60,674 nt of DNA from CAZDUS01 sp964535015 (GTDB taxonomy: Bacteria > Verrucomicrobiota > Kiritimatiellia > CAIKKV01 > CAITUY01). The notes below the pieces were generated by a model, which searched no databases, was not told the origin of the DNA, and saw only the letters and a list, made by a program, of their open reading frames with translations. Every line of letters starts with the position of its first letter. The first letter of the stretch is position 1. Positions 51,371 to 60,167 of the stretch are shown one piece after another. The position numbers and the translations under genes are program-made. The stretch spans positions 1-60,674 of the forward strand of contig CAZHRU010000005.1 in the NCBI GenBank assembly GCA_964535015.1, in the 5' to 3' direction.

Positions 51371-54055
51371 ATGAATATCCATAAGACCTGCTTGTCCCTG
51401 CTATCGACGTCCATGGTTTTCGCAGCCCACACCGTGGCGGCCGACTCAACAGCTACCCTCATCAATCCCTCAAAGCGGTCCTTCAGCCTGGAACCTGCCC
51501 GTCTGCAGGCCACACTCCCCTCCGACGCGAAACAAGGCACGGTTGTGGTCCGAGACGGCACCGCCGAAGTCCCCTGTCAAATCGAATCCGTAGGCGGCAA
51601 ACCGGTGCTATGGGTCGCGGCAACCATCGCCCCCACCGGCAAGGTAACCTACACCGTCTCATCCGGAAAACCCGCGACATCACCCTCCGTCAAGATCGCC
51701 AGGGAAGGCAACCAGTTCCTTCTGGATAACGGCATCATCGCCGTCAAAGTGCCCGCCGCCACCACCGAACTGGTCGGCCCCATCACCGCCCTTCGACTCC
51801 CGGATGGAAAATGGATCGGCGGCAGCACCTGGCAAACCGCAAGAAAACTCAAGTCCTTCTCCGCCTCCGTCGTCGGCGACGGCACCGTCTTCGCCAAACT
51901 CCGGCTCCGGTATGACTTCGACGGCATGGCCGGCATCGACAGCAATGTCCCTGCCTTTGCCGAGATTGACCTGACCCTCGCCCCCGGCTGGCAACATGTG
52001 GAACTGTCCGAACAGCACGAGATGGGAATCCTGGACGCATGGACATTCGAACTCTCGCAGGGCTGGTCGCCCCGCCAAGGCGTTTCGAAACCCTTTTCCG
52101 GCGGGTTCGCCGGTTCTCCCGCCAGGGAACGTGAATTGAAACCCTTCATACACGTTTCTTTTCCGCCCGACGTGTTCATCAACTTGTTCCCTCGCTGGAA
52201 CCAGCACTGCAAGGACGGCTGGGGCTTCTACGCCTCCGACGGAACCTCCGCCGCCGGGTCCATCGTCGTCCGCGCCAGCCGCTGGATCTGGCCGCACCAA
52301 AACAGTATCCGCGCACTCATCAAACCCTCCGGCGACTACGCCGGCTTGCTCTGCCCCACCTGGAAGGGACAACGCCTATGGTGGATCGTCGCCTCCGCCG
52401 CCCCCGTAGACACAAGTTACGTGGCCGCCCACGCCTGGGAACACCTCGATAAACTCAACAACGAGATGATCCTGGATTGGGATGGAAAGTTTGGGGCGAT
52501 TTCCGGCATCAATTTCTACGACGGAAACGTGATCAACCCCACCGGCGGCATCCGGGGCCGCGGCAAACGAGCCATGGCTGAGTCCGGCACCCCCGGGACC
52601 TGGGCAACCCTGGCGGAACAACAGGTGCGCATGCACCCGGATTCCTATGGATCCTATTGGAATTTCTGGAGCCCGGAGAATCCCAACTTCTTCACCGACT
52701 TCTACAAGATCCCCGTCGCCATGGCCAGCATGCTGAAGGCGCACCCGCGTTTCGAGGAGATCCGCAAACAGGCCGAGGCGAAATTCATGGAGGATCTCCT
52801 GCACTCGATCGCCCTCCCCGGCGGCGCCGGCCAGGAGTGTCCCGGTTATTTCAGTTACGCCTTGACCGGCCACCTCAAGGAATTGGCCAAGGTCTGCAAG
52901 GAACACCTCGGCTTCGACCCAACCGCCTTGGAACGCTACCAGGCGGGCATACAGTTCCTCGATCGCATCTCCCAACCGGACGGCGACATCCGCCGCATGC
53001 TTCCCATGGGCGATACCCACCCCGCCAAGGACGGCCCCAAGGTCGTCGATGTGCCCAAAGAAAAGGCCGCCTCCTGGACCACAACGGAATTCCCCGGATT
53101 CGGCGTCATTTTCAACAGCAAACCCGCCACGCCTGAGGAAACCTATCTGTCCTTCAAGAGCGGCCCCAGCCGCGGCCACTATCACGGCGACCAACTCGCC
53201 CTGCATTATGGCGCCCACTCCCACCCCCTCGCCGTGGACCACCACTGCAGTTACCACCCGCGCGCCGGCCAGGAACACATGCACAACCGCCTGGCTTTCT
53301 GGAACGACAAATTTCCCTACGCCAACATGGACGGCTACGAACGCCTGATCGCCTTCAAAACCTCACCCGCCGCCGATGTGGCCATCGGACAGGTCGAGTC
53401 CTCCCGCCTGCGCAATGTGGAGAAACTGCCGCCTGAAATCTGGCATCAGGAATATCCCCAGATTACCCTCGCCAAACCCCTCATCTACCGGCGTACCGTC
53501 GTTCTCGTCAAATCCGAACCTCAGACCTATGTGGTCCTGCGCGACCAGTTCTGGGGCGCCACTGACTTGAATGCCACGTTCTGCCTCCATGTCTTGAGCG
53601 ATAAGATCGAGCAAAAGGGCCAGACGGTGAATTTCGGCAATCTGCAACTCTATTGCGCCACGCCAACCGCCACGACGTTTGAATCCCTGCCTTGGTCGCA
53701 CGACAACGGAGGCCATGAAGCCACCCAGGGCGCGCGCCTGACCCAACGGGCCGACAACGGCGAATTCATCACCGTCCTCTACCCCGGCACCCTCCCCGCC
53801 ATCTCCCCCCTGCCCCACGGCGTCAAGGTCGGTTCCGACGAAATCGTCTTCGGCGGCACCGAACCCGTTGACGGCGGTGACACGGTCTACGCCAACGTCA
53901 AGGTGGGCGGCAAGGATGCCGTCGCCATCATCGGCAACGATGTGGACTTGAACCGTTTCCAGGGTGACATCGGACTCTTCATTCCGGATGCAGGATACCC
54001 CTTCGGTGAAACCCCCGACTGGCTCATCCGCCAGCGCATCAAACCGCACCGGTGA
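51371..54055 (+). CDS. secreted heparinase II/III-like polysaccharide lyase
   Basis: An 894-residue exported protein with a signal peptide ending near residue 24. An N-terminal beta region is followed by an alpha-helical toroid (about 400-580) and a beta-sandwich half. The Hepar_II_III-type core GHYHGDQLALHYGAHSHPLAVD lies near residues 610-631, where the histidines and the tyrosine are candidate catalytic and metal-site residues. This order is that of lyases acting on uronic-acid polysaccharides (heparin, alginate, ulvan-like). The substrate cannot be told. It is alone on its transcript, bounded by two inverted MITE copies. No clear ribosome site precedes the ATG. Confidence 0.78.
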   Translation: MNIHKTCLSLLSTSMVFAAHTVAADSTATLINPSKRSFSLEPARLQATLPSDAKQGTVVVRDGTAEVPCQIESVGGKPVLWVAATIAPTGKVTYTVSSGKPATSPSVKIAREGNQFLLDNGIIAVKVPAATTELVGPITALRLPDGKWIGGSTWQTARKLKSFSASVVGDGTVFAKLRLRYDFDGMAGIDSNVPAFAEIDLTLAPGWQHVELSEQHEMGILDAWTFELSQGWSPRQGVSKPFSGGFAGSPARERELKPFIHVSFPPDVFINLFPRWNQHCKDGWGFYASDGTSAAGSIVVRASRWIWPHQNSIRALIKPSGDYAGLLCPTWKGQRLWWIVASAAPVDTSYVAAHAWEHLDKLNNEMILDWDGKFGAISGINFYDGNVINPTGGIRGRGKRAMAESGTPGTWATLAEQQVRMHPDSYGSYWNFWSPENPNFFTDFYKIPVAMASMLKAHPRFEEIRKQAEAKFMEDLLHSIALPGGAGQECPGYFSYALTGHLKELAKVCKEHLGFDPTALERYQAGIQFLDRISQPDGDIRRMLPMGDTHPAKDGPKVVDVPKEKAASWTTTEFPGFGVIFNSKPATPEETYLSFKSGPSRGHYHGDQLALHYGAHSHPLAVDHHCSYHPRAGQEHMHNRLAFWNDKFPYANMDGYERLIAFKTSPAADVAIGQVESSRLRNVEKLPPEIWHQEYPQITLAKPLIYRRTVVLVKSEPQTYVVLRDQFWGATDLNATFCLHVLSDKIEQKGQTVNFGNLQLYCATPTATTFESLPWSHDNGGHEATQGARLTQRADNGEFITVLYPGTLPAISPLPHGVKVGSDEIVFGGTEPVDGGDTVYANVKVGGKDAVAIIGNDVDLNRFQGDIGLFIPDAGYPFGETPDWLIRQRIKPHR

Positions 54056-54170
54056 CGGGTTTCCTAATTTGACGCGGCGTCCGCATCCCGCTTCCATACC
54101 GCCAGGATGTCGCTCGTCATCCGTTCGGCAACAACCCGGTTCCCCGCTTATTCCAGGGTACTCCTGCGGT

Positions 54171-54326
54171 GCGCATCTCCGAGTTTTGGCGACATCACGT
54201 CAGCCGCCCACCGGGCTCGTCCCGGTGGAGGCAAACGTTAAACGTCCGCGGTGAACCTGCCCATCACCCCAACTTTCTTCACCCGCGGCACAAGGCCGCG
54301 GGGATCGCCAAAACTCGGAGATGCGC
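54171..54326 (+). repeat. MITE-like repeat, complete copy with perfect 22-base terminal inverted repeats
   Basis: The ends are exact reverse complements (GCGCATCTCCGAGTTTTGGC-GA). The 156-base element also holds inner palindromes CCACCGGG/CCCGGTGG and CGCGGC/GCCGCG, so the single strand can fold extensively. It contains no gene. It lies between the lyase gene and the GH94 gene, and an inverted partial copy lies upstream of the lyase. No target-site duplication was evident. Confidence 0.9.
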
Positions 54327-54406
54327 CCTACCCTGCCTTGACCCTGCCTTTCCTCTTGTGTATCTTCGCGACCATCAGTTTGAACCTCCATCAAGAGTAC
54401 ACCACC

Positions 54407-56731
54407 ATGACGCCAAAACTTGGATTTGATCCTGCCGGCTCCCGTTACCATGTCCGCGATGTCCACGCCGTGGATGTGGCCGATGCCGACCTCTGGAACG
54501 ATCAGATGGCCATCCAGATTGACCAGCGCGGACGGGTCATCGCCAACGGGTTTCTTCAACCGAACATGACCGCCTACGCGGACCCCCTCCGCGCCATGTA
54601 CGTCCGCGACGAAGCCGATGGCCAGTTCTGGAGCGCCCCCTATGACCCCGTCCAGACCGAACCGGATGAGTTCGACTTTTCCATCGGCACCGCCGATCTG
54701 CGGTGGACAAACACAACCCGCGGCATCTCCACCGAAATGACCCTCGTCATCCCGCCCGATGACCTCGTCGAAGTCTGGAGCGTCACCCTGACCAACCGCT
54801 CCCGCAAAAAACGATCTCTCTCCCTCTTCTCCTACCTGCCCGTCGGACGCCGATCGCTTCTCACCCAACGCGCCGTCTTCCTCCCCGCAATGAACGGGGC
54901 CATCCATGAACACTTCGACTATTACGTCAAAGTTGAGGACTACTACCGCATCCGCCAGCGGGCGAACCTGGTGTATTGCTTCGGTGACACTACGCCTGTC
55001 GCCTGGGAACTCAGTCGTGCCGACTTCATTGGCGGTCGCGGCCTCCACGATCCCGCACAACTGCACCAGCCACGCCTGGGGTCACCCTGCGGCGAATGGC
55101 AAACAGCCAACGAGGACACCATCAACTGCTTCCAGTATCGCCTCTCGCTCGCCCCGGGCCGGAGCCAGACCTTCCGTTTCGCCTTTGGACCTGCGCACGA
55201 TACCCGCGAGGCCGTCAAAGTCGCCCGGAAATACCTGCGGCCAAACGGCATGGATCGCGCCATGGCCGCCGCCCGCAACGTTCTCACCCGCCACGCCCCC
55301 ACCGTCCGGATCGAAACGCCCGACACCGAGTTCAACCATTTCATCAACCACTGGCAACCCCGCCGATCCCTCATGCTCGTCCGCACCCTGCGCCACTGCA
55401 TGGCGCCCCAGGGACGCAATGCCATTCAGGACTCCATGGGCGGCGTCTATGTGGATCCCGCCTCCAGCCGCCACTGGTTCACCAGCATCTGGAAGCACCA
55501 GCACCTCAACGGCTGGCTACCCCACGGCATGCCCTTTGCCGAAGGCGTAAACCAGGTTCCCATCAACAGCATCCCCCACAAGGACATCAACTCCTGGGGC
55601 CCCTCCGCCCTGCACTTCTACATGGCCGAGTCCGGCGACACCGCCATTCTCGATGTGCGCATCCCCTTCGCCGACGCCCCCAAACAGACTGCCACCCTCT
55701 ATGACCATGTCGCCCTTGGCCTGGAATGGCTCTTGCGCGACCGGACCCCGCGCGGCCTTTGCCGCATCGGTCAGGGCGATTGGAATGACCCCCTCAACAT
55801 GGCCGGCCTGCATGAAAAAGGCGAATCCATCTGGCTCTCCCAGGCACTGTCCATGGCCCTCGACGTCTGGGCCAATGTGGCCGACCTGCGGAGGGATGCC
55901 AAACGCGCCGCCCGCTACCGCAAGGAGGCCTCCGCCCTGCGACGCGCCATCAACCGCTACGCCTGGAACGGCCGCTGGTATACCCGTGGGTTTACCGATG
56001 CCGGCGAAGCCTTCGGCACCCCCGCCTGGAAGGAAGGCAAGATCTACCTCAACTCCCAAAGCTGGGCCATCATGTGCGGCGCCGCCGATGCCCGAAAGAG
56101 CCGGAAACTGATCCAATCGGTGAATCGCATGCTTATGGCTCCCGCCGGCCCCATGGTGCTCGGCCCCCCCTTCACCCGCATGGATGAACGCATCGGCAAA
56201 CTCACCCAGAAGATTCCCGGCTGGAACGAAAACGGATCGGTCTACTGCCACGCCTCCACCTTCTTCGCCTACTCCCTCTATGTCGCGCACTATCCCGACC
56301 AGGCGTTCCAAATCCTGCGGTCACTTCTGCCGGGTGGTTTTGACAACACCATTCCGTACTGCGGACAACTCCCCCTGTATATCCCCAACTTCTACCGCGG
56401 CACCGAGGCCGGCAGGAACGCCGGCCGCAGCAGCCATGCCCCGAACACCGGCACCGCCTCATGGTACTACCGGACGGCCATCGCCATGCTCATGGGGATT
56501 CGGGCAGAACTGAACGGACTGCGGATCGACCCCCAACTCCCCTCGGCATGGCGCAAGGCCAAGGCCTGGCGACGCTGGCGCGGCGCGGAGTTCGATATCA
56601 CCGTCCGCCGCCGGCCGGTCACCAGCACCACAGTCCGGCTCAACGAAAAACTCCTCAGGAACAACCTCATTCCGGTGCAACCGGAAGGCACATCTCATTC
56701 CGTACTGGTGGACATCCCCATTTCAGGGTGA
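54407..56731 (+). CDS. GH94-family phosphorylase-like enzyme
   Basis: A 774-residue cytoplasmic protein without a signal peptide. It has the order of cellobiose/chitobiose phosphorylases: an N-terminal beta-sandwich (about 1-270), a linker, then an (alpha/alpha)6 barrel. The catalytic aspartate lies in QGDWNDPLNMAG, where most GH94 enzymes have GDWNDG, and the C-terminal TGTASWYYR matches the phosphate-site region. Such enzymes split beta-glucosidic disaccharides with phosphate. The substrate is unknown. The start at 54407 was chosen because the upstream frame runs into the MITE. Confidence 0.83.
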   Translation: MTPKLGFDPAGSRYHVRDVHAVDVADADLWNDQMAIQIDQRGRVIANGFLQPNMTAYADPLRAMYVRDEADGQFWSAPYDPVQTEPDEFDFSIGTADLRWTNTTRGISTEMTLVIPPDDLVEVWSVTLTNRSRKKRSLSLFSYLPVGRRSLLTQRAVFLPAMNGAIHEHFDYYVKVEDYYRIRQRANLVYCFGDTTPVAWELSRADFIGGRGLHDPAQLHQPRLGSPCGEWQTANEDTINCFQYRLSLAPGRSQTFRFAFGPAHDTREAVKVARKYLRPNGMDRAMAAARNVLTRHAPTVRIETPDTEFNHFINHWQPRRSLMLVRTLRHCMAPQGRNAIQDSMGGVYVDPASSRHWFTSIWKHQHLNGWLPHGMPFAEGVNQVPINSIPHKDINSWGPSALHFYMAESGDTAILDVRIPFADAPKQTATLYDHVALGLEWLLRDRTPRGLCRIGQGDWNDPLNMAGLHEKGESIWLSQALSMALDVWANVADLRRDAKRAARYRKEASALRRAINRYAWNGRWYTRGFTDAGEAFGTPAWKEGKIYLNSQSWAIMCGAADARKSRKLIQSVNRMLMAPAGPMVLGPPFTRMDERIGKLTQKIPGWNENGSVYCHASTFFAYSLYVAHYPDQAFQILRSLLPGGFDNTIPYCGQLPLYIPNFYRGTEAGRNAGRSSHAPNTGTASWYYRTAIAMLMGIRAELNGLRIDPQLPSAWRKAKAWRRWRGAEFDITVRRRPVTSTTVRLNEKLLRNNLIPVQPEGTSHSVLVDIPISG

Positions 56732-56756
56732 TGCGTGTTCGGGGAAACTCCTTCTC

Positions 56757-57398
56757 CTATCGCGTTACCATCGGCACGAACCGCACTGCCAGATCGTCCC
56801 TGACTCGCACCTGCCCGCCTTGCTTTCGCAGAATCACCAGATGCTGCTGCATGGGCAACCCTGTCGGCACAATCATCCGGCCGCCCTCCCTGAGTTGATC
56901 CACCAATGCCTGCGGCACGTTCTCTGGAGCACAGGTGACAATGACGGCATCAAACGGCGCATGCTCCGCCCATCCCCGGTAACCATCACCCGTCAGGACC
57001 GAAACAAGGTTGCTGAACCCTTCCGCCCTCAAAACCCCCTTCGCATGCTCCGCCAGACGGGCAACAATCTCGACCGAATAGACAACAACCCCCATCGCCG
57101 CCAGGACGGCAGATTGATACCCGGATCCCGTCCCGATCTCCAGAACCCGCTCACCTGCTTGTAGCCCCAACTTCTCGGTCATGTAGGCCACGATGAATGG
57201 CTGTGAGATCGTCTGTCCATCGCCAATGCTACACGGGTGATCACCATACGCCACGTCATGCCGGCGATGTGCCTCGGGAATGAACAGGTGACGCCGGACT
57301 GCCCCCATTGCCGCCAGGATTCGCGGATCGCCAATGCCATACCGCTTCAGGACCTCGACCATTTCGCGACGTTCCGCCGCCCAGATCGTCTCTTCCAT
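56757..57398 (-). CDS. pcm: protein-L-isoaspartate O-methyltransferase
   Basis: A 213-residue repair enzyme that methylates isoaspartyl residues in damaged proteins. The family sequence is typical: RHLFIPEAHR, then YGDHPCSIGDGQTISQPFIV, and the SAM-binding loop VLEIGTGSGYQSAVLA. The C-terminal part is complete. It is followed on the same strand direction by no close gene and preceded by a TPR gene 12 bases upstream, so the two are probably co-transcribed. Confidence 0.95.
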   Translation of the reverse strand: MEETIWAAERREMVEVLKRYGIGDPRILAAMGAVRRHLFIPEAHRRHDVAYGDHPCSIGDGQTISQPFIVAYMTEKLGLQAGERVLEIGTGSGYQSAVLAAMGVVVYSVEIVARLAEHAKGVLRAEGFSNLVSVLTGDGYRGWAEHAPFDAVIVTCAPENVPQALVDQLREGGRMIVPTGLPMQQHLVILRKQGGQVRVRDDLAVRFVPMVTR

Positions 57399-57410
57399 CG
57401 CATCCCCCGT

Positions 57411-57821
57411 TCAACCCCCCAGGTCATCGGTCTTCTTCACATCCGCGCCGCCAAGTTTCTCCAACAACGTCTTGAATCCATGCTCTTCGCGCAACGACTT
57501 CAGATCCGCATCCCGGCTCATCCATGCCACGTCATCATAACCCAATTCGACCGCCCGTTTGAGCGCTTGCATGGCCGCCTCCCGCTGGTTGAGCAAAGCC
57601 AGACTGCAACCCAAGTTATACCAGACCAAGGCATCCTCCGGGCACAACTCGGCCAACCGCCGGTCAATGGCGAGCCCGTCCTCGTAGCGCCCCACCCGCG
57701 TGTATAAATCGCCCAGCGCCTTCAACACAGCCTCGTCACTTGGCAGTCGGGCCGCCAATGACTCGAAGAAGCCAAGTTCCACAAGGTCCTTCTGGTCAAT
57801 CTCGTTGTCTTGTTCCTTCAT
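57411..57821 (-). CDS. small TPR-repeat protein
   Basis: A 136-residue acidic protein with about three tetratricopeptide repeats (LGDLYTRVGRYEDGLAIDRR, VWYNLGCSLALLNQREAAM). It has no signal peptide, so it is probably a cytoplasmic protein-protein adaptor. It is encoded 20 bases after the nucleotidyltransferase gene and 12 bases before pcm, in one apparent operon. Partners are unknown. Confidence 0.8.
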   Translation of the reverse strand: MKEQDNEIDQKDLVELGFFESLAARLPSDEAVLKALGDLYTRVGRYEDGLAIDRRLAELCPEDALVWYNLGCSLALLNQREAAMQALKRAVELGYDDVAWMSRDADLKSLREEHGFKTLLEKLGGADVKKTDDLGG

Positions 57822-57840
57822 GCCCCTAGTCTACCATTTT

Positions 57841-58800
57841 CTACCGCGGCAACGCCATCCCAGCCGTCGCCTTTTTTATGAAACCCGTGGTACTGAACCC
57901 CTCGACCATCGGCGTTCCCACCACCTTCCCGCCCCAACTTTCCACCACCTCACGCTCCTGCCGCACCCGTTCCGGTTCGAATGAACCACCCTTCACATGA
58001 ATATCCGGCCGAATCCGTCCAATCGCATCCAGGGGGTTGTCCTCCTCAAACTCAACCACGGCGTCCACCGCACTCAATGCCCGCAATGCCGTCGCCCGGA
58101 ACACCGCCGGGAACACCGGCCGCGTCGCCCCCTTGTACCGCGCCACCGACGCATCACTGTTGATCAGCACCGTCAATGAGTCGCCAAGCAGTCTCGCTTG
58201 CCGCAGGAACCGCAAATGCCCCACATGCAGAATATCGAAGCATCCATTCACGGTGACACACCGCCCTGAACCACCCTTCCCGATCCCCGACGCCCCTGCC
58301 GCGCAGGCAAACGACGGCACGGCGATCGGCGTCCGGTGTTCCCGGATGGATTGGAGTATCTCCTCCGTGAAACATCCCGGCACGCAATCCACGCCCAGCA
58401 CCTCCCCGCATATCGCTTCCAAGTCCGTTCGCAACCGATCCCCGGCACGCTGTGACTTTCCGATAACCCAAACCGGGGCAGGCATCCCTCTGAAACAATC
58501 CACGGCAAGGTCACCCCACGTCACGCCGGTAACCTGCCGGAGCGAGGCGACCATCTCCACCCTCACGTCGAGCGTGTGCTGGGGCCGCCCTTCGGAGACG
58601 TGCCCCCTGACCGCATCGTCCTTCTCAAGCACCACCAGCACCGATGCACCTATCGCACACGCCCGCTCCAGAACGTGCAAATTCCCCGGCTGAAGAATAT
58701 CATAGGTCCCCGTCACCACCGCCACCGGGCCCGTACCGTTCCGCTGGCGCAACCATCCCGCCAACTCCTCCGGACGAATCACTTTGTCTTCCACACTCAT
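57841..58800 (-). CDS. tandem cytidylyltransferase-like protein (HldE/RfaE-C related)
   Basis: A 319-residue protein made of two nucleotidyltransferase folds. The second (about 185-300) is canonical: VNGCFDILHVGHLRFLRQA with the HxGH site, then LINSDASVARYKG and HVKGG, as in heptose-1-phosphate adenylyltransferases. The first (about 25-150) keeps the frame TGTYDILQPGNLHVLERA but has QPGN in place of HxGH, so it is probably inactive or altered. The heptose kinase domain of HldE is absent. The product may be an activated sugar for the cell envelope. The ATG at 58800 lies only about ten bases after a promoter -10 box. Confidence 0.82.
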   Translation of the reverse strand: MSVEDKVIRPEELAGWLRQRNGTGPVAVVTGTYDILQPGNLHVLERACAIGASVLVVLEKDDAVRGHVSEGRPQHTLDVRVEMVASLRQVTGVTWGDLAVDCFRGMPAPVWVIGKSQRAGDRLRTDLEAICGEVLGVDCVPGCFTEEILQSIREHRTPIAVPSFACAAGASGIGKGGSGRCVTVNGCFDILHVGHLRFLRQARLLGDSLTVLINSDASVARYKGATRPVFPAVFRATALRALSAVDAVVEFEEDNPLDAIGRIRPDIHVKGGSFEPERVRQEREVVESWGGKVVGTPMVEGFSTTGFIKKATAGMALPR

Positions 58801-58809
58801 GATCGGCAC

Positions 58810-58838
58810 ACTATACTGCGTTGATGACAGAACCTCAA
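58810..58838 (-). promoter_or_regulatory. promoter placed for a nearly leaderless transcript
   Basis: On the minus strand TTGAGG (58833-58838) and TATAGT (58810-58815) are separated by 17 bases. The predicted start of transcription falls about three bases before the ATG at 58800, and no ribosome site is visible, so the message would be leaderless or nearly so. Confidence 0.5.
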
Positions 58839-58855
58839 ACGGCAAAGCAACCGGA

Positions 58856-59335
58856 ATGACCATGCTCGCCCAATGGCTGATTATCGACGGAAACAATCTG
58901 CTTCACACAGCCCCGGAGTTCGCCCCGCTGGTGCGAAGCAATTTCGCCCTTGCCCGTAACACCCTGGTCCGCCGCCTGGAGGAACTCCTCGGCGTGATGG
59001 CCACCCGCATCACGGTGGTTTTCGACGGGACCATCGGCGGCCGCCAAACCGGGTTCGAATCATCAGCGGTTGAGGTGTTCTTCACGTCCGCCGATATGTC
59101 CGCCGATTCCGCCATCGAACGCCTGTCCGCCGAAGCCGCGACCCCCGCGTCCGTCCTCGTCGTCAGTTCCGACCGATTGGAGCGATACACCGTGGAAGCC
59201 TCCGGCGTCCGGTCGTTGTCCTGCCGGTCATTCGTCGAAGAGGTGGCCCGGGCACAGGGCGAACTTCACAGGCGCATCCAGCGGACGGAACGCCAACCCG
59301 GCTCACACGGCACCCTCGGCGATTTCTTCCGCTAA
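58856..59335 (+). CDS. NYN-domain protein, YacP-like predicted RNase
   Basis: A 159-residue protein with a PIN-like NYN fold: WLIIDGNNLLH supplies the first acidic residue, ITVVFDGTIGG the second, and VLVVSSDRLERY the third, as in the YacP family of predicted ribonucleases linked to rRNA or mRNA processing. The ATG at 58856 or 58862 begins the domain; the frame is open to 58784 across the divergent gene start. It converges with the uracil-DNA glycosylase gene. Confidence 0.85.
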   Translation: MTMLAQWLIIDGNNLLHTAPEFAPLVRSNFALARNTLVRRLEELLGVMATRITVVFDGTIGGRQTGFESSAVEVFFTSADMSADSAIERLSAEAATPASVLVVSSDRLERYTVEASGVRSLSCRSFVEEVARAQGELHRRIQRTERQPGSHGTLGDFFR

Positions 59336-59345
59336 CACTCCGGGA

Positions 59346-60167
59346 TTACGCCTGCTTCTTCGCCGCCGCCGGCGCCACAGGCGGCGTCCGCCCAATATGC
59401 TTGAGCACCGCCTTGAGGTCTTCCCATGCATCCCGTTTGGCCGTCGGATTCCTCAGGAGATACGACGGATGCAACGTGGGCATGACGTCAATCCCTTCAA
59501 ACCGGTGCCAGCGCCCCCGCACGCGCGTCACCCCCTCCTCCACCTTCAGCAACCCCCGGACCGCAGTCCCCCCCAACGCCACAATCACCCGCGGCTTGAG
59601 TAACGCAATCTGTTCCTTCAGATACGGGATGCAGGTCTCCATCTCCTCCGGTGTCGGCGGCCGGTTCGCCGGCGGACGACATTTGAGAATGTTCGCGATG
59701 AACACATCGTCCCGGCGGAGCCCCATGGCCTCAATCATCTTGGTCAACAACTGCCCGGCCGCTCCAACAAAGGCCAGCCCCTGCTCATCTTCGTCGGCCC
59801 CCGGCGCCTCGCCCACGAACATGATTTCCGGAGTCAACGTCCCCTGCCCGGGCACCGTACGGGTACGCGTCTTGTGCAACCCGCATCTCTTGCACCCCTC
59901 AATTTCCGACGCAATCGCCCCCAGACTCCGCGATGATCTGCCCGCCGATGGAACCACCTTCACCGCAATCTCCTTCTTGATGGGAATCTCCTGCGCGGGT
60001 GGCACTGGGGTTGTCTTTCGCATCACTGAATCCCCCAAATCCCTCGACGCTTCCACCTGGGCCAATCCCTCATCCTTGAGCCAGTTGAGATACTCAGCCG
60101 TCTGACCGAGGATGTCCGCCAGTTCCGCCTGCGGTTCAGTGCCCACTGCCCGCCCCGCCGTTGACAC
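59346..60167 (-). CDS. family 4 uracil-DNA glycosylase
   Basis: A 273-residue DNA repair enzyme that removes uracil. A 90-residue low-conservation extension precedes the catalytic part. The iron-sulfur cysteines are in GCKRCGLHKTR and ILKCRPPANR with a later cysteine in EMETC. The active-site motif is VGEAPGADEDEQGLAFVGAAG-like (VGEAPGADED, then GRPFVG-equivalent GLAFVG), and the second motif is LHPSYLLRNP. The GTG start at 60167 lies inside the upstream gene; a GTG at 60143 is an alternative. The catalytic region is complete. Confidence 0.93.
   Translation of the reverse strand: MSTAGRAVGTEPQAELADILGQTAEYLNWLKDEGLAQVEASRDLGDSVMRKTTPVPPAQEIPIKKEIAVKVVPSAGRSSRSLGAIASEIEGCKRCGLHKTRTRTVPGQGTLTPEIMFVGEAPGADEDEQGLAFVGAAGQLLTKMIEAMGLRRDDVFIANILKCRPPANRPPTPEEMETCIPYLKEQIALLKPRVIVALGGTAVRGLLKVEEGVTRVRGRWHRFEGIDVMPTLHPSYLLRNPTAKRDAWEDLKAVLKHIGRTPPVAPAAAKKQA

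Noticed and set aside
54251..54406. A 52-codon N-terminal extension of the GH94-like enzyme, resembling a signal peptide
   Set aside because: The first part is translated from the MITE-like repeat. GH94 enzymes are normally cytoplasmic and the domain begins at the ATG at 54407.
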